Assembly (NCBI GenBank): GCA_031425695.1
Contig: JANPJV010000232.1
Location: 1 to 64,000 of the forward strand
Direction: 5' to 3'
DNA: 64,000 nucleotides
From: JANPJV01 sp031425695
Lineage (GTDB): Bacteria; Pseudomonadota; Gammaproteobacteria; Xanthomonadales; SZUA-5
Shown: in pieces, positions 55,417-64,000 of the stretch
Position numbering within the stretch: position 1 is the stretch's first letter
Layout of the letters: each line of letters opens with the position of its first letter
Notes under the pieces: generated by a model
What the model was told of the DNA's origin: nothing
Databases searched by the model: none
The model's input: the letters and a program-made list of their open reading frames with translations, nothing else
Position numbers and translations under genes: made by a program

Positions 55417-57147
55417 ATGGCTTCAGCCGGGTTTGTATCGACGGGCGGTTTGACCGGTATCGCGCGTCGGCTGGTCGCCGAGGGCGCGCTGGCGGAGACC
55501 GATGCGCGCAAGGCGCTGGAAGCCTCGTCCAAGCAGAAGCTCTCGCTCGCGACCTATCTGGTCGAGAACGGCATTGCCGACGCCGCGGCTGTGGCAGCCG
55601 CGGCGAGCCACGAGTTCGGCGTGCCGATCCTGGACGCCAGCGCCCTCGATCTCTCGCAGGCCCCGATCAAGATCATCGATCAGGCACTGATTGAAAAGCA
55701 TCGTGCGTTGCCGCTGTACAAGCGCGGCAACCGCCTCTTCGTCGGCATCACCGATCCGACCAATGACCGCGCCCTGGAAGACATCAAATTCCAGTCCAAG
55801 CTGCTGGTCGAGCCGATCATCGTCAACGACAACGTGCTCACCCGCGCGATCGAGCTTGCGCTCGCCGCAGCGGATTCGATCGCCGACCAGGCCGGTGACG
55901 ACGAGGGCCTCGAGAATCTCGAGACCGGCAGCGGCGATGACGACGACATGGGTGGCGGCAATACCGGTGTCGACGTCTCCGGCGCCGACGACACCCCGGT
56001 CGTCCGCTTCGTCAACAAGGCGCTGGTCGATGCGATCAAGCGCGGTGCCTCGGACATCCACTTCGAGCCCTACGAGCACTCCTTCCGCGTGCGCTTCCGC
56101 ATGGACGGCATCCTGCGCCAGGTCGCTTCCGCCCCGGTCAAGCTCAACGCGCGCATCGCTGCGCGCCTCAAGGTGATGTCGGCGCTCGACATTGCCGAAA
56201 AGCGAGTTCCGCAGGACGGCCGCATCAAGCTCAACCTGTCCAAGACCAAGGCTATCGATTTTCGCGTCAGCAGTTGCCCGACGCTGTTCGGCGAAAAGAT
56301 CGTGCTGCGTATCCTCGACGGCTCGGCGGCCAAGCTCGGCATCGACAAGCTCGGCTATGAAGAACAGCAGAAAAGGCTGTTCCTGGATGCCATCAACAAA
56401 CCTTACGGCATGGTGCTGGTGACCGGCCCGACCGGTTCCGGCAAGACCGTGTCGCTCTATACCGCGCTGAATATTCTCAATACCGACGAGCGCAATATCT
56501 CGACGGCCGAGGATCCGGTGGAAATCCGTGTTGCGGGCATCAATCAGGTGCAGATGAACCTGAAGGCAGGCATGACTTTCGCTGCCGCCCTGCGCGCCTT
56601 TCTGCGCCAGGACCCGGACGTGATCATGGTCGGCGAGATCCGCGACCTGGAAACCGCAGAAATCGCGATCAAGGCCGCGCAGACCGGCCACATGGTGCTG
56701 TCGACCCTGCATACCAATGACGCGCCGCAAACCATCGCGCGCCTGATGAACATGGGTATTGCGCCGTTCAATATCACCTCGTCGGTCACCCTGGTGATTG
56801 CCCAGCGGCTCGCGCGCCGGCTCCACGACTGCAAACGGCCGCTGTCCCTGCCCAAGCACGCGTTGCTCGCCGAAGGATTTTCGGAAGCCGATATTCCAAC
56901 GATGCAATTGTTTGAACCGGTCGGATGCTCCAGCTGTAATGACGGCTACAAGGGCCGCACCGGCATCTACCAGGTGATGCCACTCAGCGAAGATATTTCC
57001 AGGATCATCCTCGCTGGCGGTAATGCCATGCAGATCAGTGAAGCAGCGCAACGCGCCGGCATTCCGGATCTGCGACAATCCGCATTGATGAAAGCCAAGA
57101 ACGGGCTGCTCTCGCTCGCCGAGATGAACCGCGTGACCAAGGATTAA
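55417..57147 (+). CDS. pilB: Type IV pilus extension ATPase PilB
   Basis: The 576-residue hexameric ATPase drives pilin polymerisation. It has N-terminal MshEN-type domains (about 1-150), an acidic linker (DDDDMGGG), Walker A GPTGSGKT at 337-344, the Asp box (AEDPVE) and Walker B RQDPDVIMVGEIRD. The usual four-cysteine zinc site is incomplete: C504-x-x-C507 are present, but the earlier pair is RLHDC with only C472. GGAGGG precedes ATG 55417 at eleven bases. pilC follows after five bases. The pilins are not adjacent but lie 15 kb away. Confidence 0.95.
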   Translation: MASAGFVSTGGLTGIARRLVAEGALAETDARKALEASSKQKLSLATYLVENGIADAAAVAAAASHEFGVPILDASALDLSQAPIKIIDQALIEKHRALPLYKRGNRLFVGITDPTNDRALEDIKFQSKLLVEPIIVNDNVLTRAIELALAAADSIADQAGDDEGLENLETGSGDDDDMGGGNTGVDVSGADDTPVVRFVNKALVDAIKRGASDIHFEPYEHSFRVRFRMDGILRQVASAPVKLNARIAARLKVMSALDIAEKRVPQDGRIKLNLSKTKAIDFRVSSCPTLFGEKIVLRILDGSAAKLGIDKLGYEEQQKRLFLDAINKPYGMVLVTGPTGSGKTVSLYTALNILNTDERNISTAEDPVEIRVAGINQVQMNLKAGMTFAAALRAFLRQDPDVIMVGEIRDLETAEIAIKAAQTGHMVLSTLHTNDAPQTIARLMNMGIAPFNITSSVTLVIAQRLARRLHDCKRPLSLPKHALLAEGFSEADIPTMQLFEPVGCSSCNDGYKGRTGIYQVMPLSEDISRIILAGGNAMQISEAAQRAGIPDLRQSALMKAKNGLLSLAEMNRVTKD

Positions 57148-57152
57148 GGCGC

Positions 57153-58403
57153 ATGGCTACTGCAACCGCACGAACGGCGTCGCGCGCTACTGTTTCAGCG
57201 CTGCAGACATTCCATTGGACTGGTACCGACAAGCGCGGGCACAAGCTCAAGGGCGAAGAGCTCGGGCGCAATGCCAACCTGGTCAAGGCCCACCTGCGCA
57301 AGCAGGGCATCAACGCGACCAAGGTCGTCCAGAAGAAAAAGTCGATCTTCGGCAAGGCCGGCAAGGCCATCAAGGGCCAGGACATCGCGATTTTCTCGCG
57401 CATGATGGCCACCATGATGCAGGCCGGCGTACCGCTGGTACAGAGCGTCGAGATGATCGCGGGTGGCACCAACAACCCGCGCCTCAAGGACATGCTGACC
57501 TCGATCAAGGTCGAGATCGAGAGCGGTTCGTCGCTGTCCGAGGCGCTGAGCAAGCATCCGGTCCACTTCGACGAGCTCTACATCAACCTGGTGCGCGCCG
57601 GTGAATCGGCAGGTGTGCTGGACATCGTGCTCGACACCATCGCCGGGTACAAGGAAAACACCGAGGCGCTCAAGGGCAAGATCAAGAAAGCGCTGTTCTA
57701 TCCGGCCGCGGTCATCGCAGTCGCCATGCTGGTCAGCGCCATCCTGCTGATCTACGTGGTGCCGCAGTTCGAGGCGCTGTTCAAGGGCTTCGGCGCCGAC
57801 CTGCCGGCGTTCACCCAGATGATCGTGAATGCCTCGCGCTTCATGGTTTCGTACTGGTGGTTGGTGATCGGTGTCATGGTCGGCAGTGGCGTCGCTTTCG
57901 TGCAGGGAATCAAGCGATCCCGCAATTTCGCGCGCTTCGTCGATCGCATGATGCTGAAGATTCCGGTCATCGGGCAGATCCTGCACCAGTCCGCGATCGC
58001 GCGTTTCGCGCGCACGCTGGCGATTACCTTCAAGGCCGGCGTGCCGCTGGTCGAGGCACTGGAAACGGTCGCCGGCGCCACCGGCAACATCATCTACGAC
58101 GAAGCCGTCCAGCGCGTGCGCGAAGACGTCTCGGTTGGCCACCAGCTCAACCTGGCGATGAAACAGCAGAACCTGTTCCCCGTGATGGTCATCCAGATGA
58201 CTGCCATCGGCGAGGAGTCCGGCGCGCTCGACACGATGCTGCTCAAGTGCGCGCAATTCTATGAGCAGGAAGTCAACAACGCGGTCGACGCCCTCTCCAG
58301 CCTGCTCGAGCCCTTCATCATGGTGCTCATCGGTGGCCTGGTCGGCGGCATGGTGATCGGTCTGTACCTGCCGATCTTCAAGCTCGCGGCAGTGGTCGGC
58401 TGA
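57153..58403 (+). CDS. pilC: Type IV pilus inner-membrane platform protein PilC
   Basis: This 416-residue GspF-family protein has two T2SSF modules (about 80-205 and 285-405) with three membrane helices. Signatures include FSRMMATMMQAGVPLVQSVE, LYINLVRAGESAG, FARTLAITFKAGVPLVEALE and MVIQMTAIGEESGALD. It transmits PilB motion to pilin subunits. It ends with an overlap (TGATG) with pilD, showing co-translation. Confidence 0.95.
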   Translation: MATATARTASRATVSALQTFHWTGTDKRGHKLKGEELGRNANLVKAHLRKQGINATKVVQKKKSIFGKAGKAIKGQDIAIFSRMMATMMQAGVPLVQSVEMIAGGTNNPRLKDMLTSIKVEIESGSSLSEALSKHPVHFDELYINLVRAGESAGVLDIVLDTIAGYKENTEALKGKIKKALFYPAAVIAVAMLVSAILLIYVVPQFEALFKGFGADLPAFTQMIVNASRFMVSYWWLVIGVMVGSGVAFVQGIKRSRNFARFVDRMMLKIPVIGQILHQSAIARFARTLAITFKAGVPLVEALETVAGATGNIIYDEAVQRVREDVSVGHQLNLAMKQQNLFPVMVIQMTAIGEESGALDTMLLKCAQFYEQEVNNAVDALSSLLEPFIMVLIGGLVGGMVIGLYLPIFKLAAVVG

Positions 58404-59278
58404 TGCTGGAGTTACTGGTCGAGTCGCCAACCGCATGGATCCTGGCGGTTGGCGGTCTCGGCCTGATCATCGGCAGTTTCCTCAATGTGGTGATCCTGCG
58501 CCTGCCGCCTTTGCTCGAGCGGCAGTGGCAAGACGAGGCCCGGGCGATCCTGGCCGGAGAGGATGCGCCCGAGCCCGAACCAGTGCCGGCAGGACCACCC
58601 GGCCTGGTCATGGAGCGTTCGCACTGCCCGCGCTGTGGCACGCAGATCCGCGCCTACGACAACATCCCGGTCTTGAGCTATCTCCTCCTGCGTGGCCGCT
58701 GCCGCGCCTGCAAGACGCCGATCTCGATCCAATATCCGCTGGTGGAGCTTGGCACTGGGCTGGCCGCGGCGGTATGTGCGTGGCGCTTCGGCGTCACTCC
58801 GCAGTTGCCGGCGGCGCTGGCCCTGACGTTCACCCTGATTGCGCTGTCCGGAATCGACCAGCGCACCCAGCTCCTGCCCGACAGCCTGACCCTGCCCTTG
58901 CTATGGGTCGGCTTGCTGGTGAGCCTGTTCGGCCTGTTTGCAATGCCGCAAGCAGCCATTCTCGGCGCAGTCATTGGTTACCTGACCCTGTGGTCGGTGT
59001 ACTGGGTGTTCTGGCTGGTGACTGGCAAGGAAGGCATGGGCTTTGGTGACTTCAAGTTGCTGGCTGCGCTCGGTGCCTGGCTCGGGGCCGGCGCGATCTT
59101 CCCGATCATCCTGCTGTCGACCGTGGTCGGCGCCGTGGTCGGCAGCATCCTGCTGGCGGTGCAGGGGCGCGCCAACCAGAAGCCGATGCCGTTCGGACCC
59201 TTCCTCGCCGCGGCTGGCTTCGTTTTCCTGATCTTTTCCGAAGAGCTGCGCGCGCTGTTGCCGATCATGGCGCTGTAG
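58403..59278 (+). CDS. pilD: Prepilin peptidase / N-methyltransferase PilD
   Basis: This 291-residue polytopic aspartic protease cleaves prepilin leaders and methylates the new N-terminus. The N-terminal cytoplasmic domain has a four-cysteine zinc site (C75, C78, C100, C103). Catalytic aspartates are D152 in GIDQRTQ and D216 in GFGDFK. It processes the three pilins of this window. Its start overlaps pilC; coaE follows after one base. Confidence 0.95.
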   Translation: MLELLVESPTAWILAVGGLGLIIGSFLNVVILRLPPLLERQWQDEARAILAGEDAPEPEPVPAGPPGLVMERSHCPRCGTQIRAYDNIPVLSYLLLRGRCRACKTPISIQYPLVELGTGLAAAVCAWRFGVTPQLPAALALTFTLIALSGIDQRTQLLPDSLTLPLLWVGLLVSLFGLFAMPQAAILGAVIGYLTLWSVYWVFWLVTGKEGMGFGDFKLLAALGAWLGAGAIFPIILLSTVVGAVVGSILLAVQGRANQKPMPFGPFLAAAGFVFLIFSEELRALLPIMAL

Positions 59279-59279
59279 A

Positions 59280-59906
59280 GTGCCCTCGCCTGCGACTTTT
59301 GTGATCGGCCTCACGGGCGGCATCGCCTCCGGCAAGTCGAGCGTCTCCGATGCCATTCAAGCGCGCGGGATAGGCGTCGTCGACACCGATCTCATCGCCC
59401 GCGAAGTGGTCGTGGCCGGAAGCCCCGGGCTCGCCGCGCTGGTCGAAGAATTTGGCCCCGACATTCTCGGCAGCGATGCGGAGCTCGACCGTCGGCGGAT
59501 GCGCGAGCGCGTCTTTGCCGACCCGGCCGCAAAGGCGCGCCTCGAAGCCATCCTGCATCCGCGCATCCGCAGTGCCGCGGGTTCCGCCGTTGCGGCCGCG
59601 CGCTCGCCGTATGTGCTGCTGGTGGTGCCGCTGCTGATCGAGTCGGGCCACTACGGCTGGGTTGATCGCGTGCTAGTCGTCGACGTCGCCGAGTCGGTCC
59701 AGCTCGCGCGCGTCCAGGCACGCGATGGTGTCAGCCGCGAAACGGCCGAGCGCATGCTCGCCGCGCAGGCCACCCGCAGTGAGCGGCTGCTCGCTGCCGA
59801 CGAGGTCATCTGCAACCATGGCAGCCGCGAGCAGCTGCTGGCCCAGAGCCTGGTCGCTCACCGGCGCTATTGCGCACTTGCCGGAAACCGCAGTGGCCTT
59901 GCCTGA
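59280..59906 (+). CDS. coaE: Dephospho-CoA kinase
   Basis: This 208-residue P-loop kinase phosphorylates the 3' hydroxyl of dephospho-CoA, the last step of CoA synthesis. It has GLTGGIASGKSS (P-loop), VVDTDLIAREV, HPRIR and LVVPLLIESGHY. The start is GTG 59280, directly behind the pilD stop, so it belongs to the pilBCD operon as in other members of the order. Confidence 0.93.
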   Translation: MPSPATFVIGLTGGIASGKSSVSDAIQARGIGVVDTDLIAREVVVAGSPGLAALVEEFGPDILGSDAELDRRRMRERVFADPAAKARLEAILHPRIRSAAGSAVAAARSPYVLLVVPLLIESGHYGWVDRVLVVDVAESVQLARVQARDGVSRETAERMLAAQATRSERLLAADEVICNHGSREQLLAQSLVAHRRYCALAGNRSGLA

Positions 59907-60180
59907 GCGGGCAGGTTTCCCCCGCTCGACGTGTGCGCACACCCTGCGCTCTTCGCCCTGATCCACGCGTCCTGACTGGTCGGAACTGGAAGCTGCTGCA
60001 GGCAGGATCCGGGGCACGGCCCACCACCCTTGCCGCCTTCATTGCTGCGGTCCTCTTCCCAGGCCTGCTGGCGCTGTGGATGTTCGTGCTGGCTGCCCGA
60101 TCCCTGGCCGCACTCCGCAAGCGGACCCTCGACACACGCGTGGCGGCGCGGCTGCGAATCGCATCACGCAACGACTCGGG

Positions 60181-61182
60181 TCAGGATCCGCGCCGCTCCC
60201 ATAGCCCCCTGATGGCGGCGATCCCGTGGGCCGAGTGGGAACGGGCGAGCGGCAGGCTCGATTCGTCAAGCCCGCCGAGGGCATAGACCGGGAGCCAGGT
60301 GCTGCGCGCGAATGCGGCAAAGCGCTTCCAGCCAAGCGGGCGCTGGCCTGGGTGGCTCGCCGTCTCGAGCACACTGCCGAGCACGACGGCGTCGACGCCG
60401 ACGCGTTCGGCATGCGCGAGATCGCCCGGTGTGTGGGTCGAGGCGAGGAGCCAGCGGTGTGCGGGTAGCGGGCGTTCTCGCAATGCGAGCAGTTGCCGGC
60501 TCGACACATGTACGCCGTCGTAGCCCAGGCGGCCGGCGAGCGCACCATCGGCGTGCAGGAAGGCGAGCGTGCGCGGCGCCAGGGTGCGGACCTGCGCCAG
60601 CACCGCTTCTGCCCAATGGGCGCGGTCCGCCGCCGGCAGGCTCGGCGTACGCAGCAGCATGGCGCCGGGCGCATGGGTGCTGAGCGCGGACGCGAGCGCT
60701 CTCAAGAATCCGGGAAGGCCATCCGTGCGGTCAGGCGTGATCAGATAGCGATCGGGCAGCGCCAGCCGGGCTACCAGCGGCCTATCTGGCGCCGGTACGG
60801 CGTAGCCGACCAGCTCCTCGCGGCGCGCCCATTCGAGCGCGCTGTGGGCGCGCGCCTGCATTGGCGCCGACGGGGCACTCAGCCGGTACGCATGCAGGTT
60901 GAGGGCGCGCGGCGGGCCGCGCCAGTGCACGCTCGCAAAATGCGCGGCGTTTCCAATCACGATCCCCAGCTCTTCATCGAGCTCGCGCGCGAGCGCGTGC
61001 TGCGCCGATTCACCGGGACGGATCTTGCCGCCCGGAAACTCCCATTTGCCTGCCTCGCTGCCCCCTGGCGGGCGTTGCGCCACCAGGATCCCACCGGCGC
61101 GGTCTTCGATGATTCCGGCGACGACGGGCAGCGCGCGCGCGGCCCGGAAAATCGGCGGCGCAGGAGCGCCGCCCTCCACCAC
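60181..61182 (-). CDS. mutT: Nudix hydrolase (MutT-like) fused to a thiamine-phosphate-synthase-like domain
   Basis: The protein (about 333 residues) begins with a Nudix domain. The Nudix box, GGKIRPGESAQHALARELDEELGI (in parts: GGKIRPGE then RELDEELG), fits an 8-oxo-dGTP diphosphatase. The second half (about 155-333) is a TIM-barrel-like ThiE/TenI relative with VLGSVLETASH and YALGGLD. This fusion is widespread in gammaproteobacteria and often lies next to secA, as here. The start is unsure. GTG 61242 would overlap secA by 48 bases; GTG 61182 avoids this and is given. Neither has a clear Shine-Dalgarno. Confidence 0.8.
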   Translation of the reverse strand: MVEGGAPAPPIFRAARALPVVAGIIEDRAGGILVAQRPPGGSEAGKWEFPGGKIRPGESAQHALARELDEELGIVIGNAAHFASVHWRGPPRALNLHAYRLSAPSAPMQARAHSALEWARREELVGYAVPAPDRPLVARLALPDRYLITPDRTDGLPGFLRALASALSTHAPGAMLLRTPSLPAADRAHWAEAVLAQVRTLAPRTLAFLHADGALAGRLGYDGVHVSSRQLLALRERPLPAHRWLLASTHTPGDLAHAERVGVDAVVLGSVLETASHPGQRPLGWKRFAAFARSTWLPVYALGGLDESSLPLARSHSAHGIAAIRGLWERRGS

Positions 61183-61193
61183 CCCGGAAGTGC

Positions 61194-63926
<2,733 letters not shown>

Positions 63927-64000
63927 GGTTTCTAGAGGACAGAAAGGAAAGAGGCGCGGGGCGGGGAGTCTACCCGATTGGCAAAGAGGGCCGGCTCGAT

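Noticed and set aside
59907..60286. Possible small membrane protein with a hydrophobic stretch after coaE
   Set aside because: One hydrophobic segment is visible, but there is no ribosome binding site, and the frame overlaps the convergent Nudix gene by about 105 bases. I see nothing else in this 274-base gap.

Overview
The window is GC-rich chromosomal DNA with long, well-spaced genes. It looks like a gammaproteobacterium of the Lysobacterales (Xanthomonadales) type. That placement is an inference from gene order (sucC-sucD next to pilS-pilR, pilB-pilC-pilD-coaE followed by mutT and secA, TfpX/TfpZ beside the pilins), from single-unit PilA-like pilins behind sigma-54 promoters, and from a histone H1-like Ala/Lys/Pro tail. 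I saw no rRNA, tRNA, CRISPR array, insertion sequence or phage gene.

Positions 1-30,000 are mostly housekeeping genes: cystathionine beta-synthase, a serine/threonine dehydratase-like enzyme, glycine cleavage gcvH and gcvT, rimI with a probable holD, an MCE/Mla-type lipid transport cluster (lipoprotein, MlaD, MlaF, no permease), a LolD/MacB-type exporter pair, a tandem AAA+ ATPase, a ColRS-like two-component system, a class D beta-lactamase-like protein that has lost its catalytic residues, rimB-rimK, mscL, an aldehyde dehydrogenase, pgeF, rluD, bamD and nadE. Most non-coding gaps here hold long inverted repeats that fall into at least seven sequence families, usually with two or three copies each.

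Positions 31,000-40,100 link the TCA cycle to type IV pili. sucD carries an in-frame H1-like extension that has its own internal ribosome binding site. pilS and pilR encode the sensor and sigma-54 activator. TfpX/TfpZ and three pilin genes follow, and each pilin has a recognisable -24/-12 promoter.

Positions 40,100-55,210 form a glycan block inside the pilus cluster. Two large polytopic proteins of GT-C/TMTC type (one with TPR-like helices evident) and a dolichol-phosphate-mannose-synthase-like transferase lie on the plus strand. Facing them is a tightly overlapped minus-strand set: glucose-1-phosphate cytidylyltransferase, CDP-glucose 4,6-dehydratase, an RmlC-like epimerase, two TylC/NovU-type C-methyltransferase homologues, an NAD-dependent epimerase/reductase and a cephalosporin hydroxylase-like protein. 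Three membrane or glycosyltransferase genes lie upstream of this set. Together they look able to make and transfer a C-methylated 6-deoxy sugar built on CDP-glucose, possibly to pilin or lipopolysaccharide.

Positions 55,417-63,926 hold the pilus assembly genes pilB, pilC and pilD, then coaE, a Nudix/ThiE-like fusion and secA. Almost no dispersed repeats are visible from 31,000 onward, in sharp contrast with the first half.
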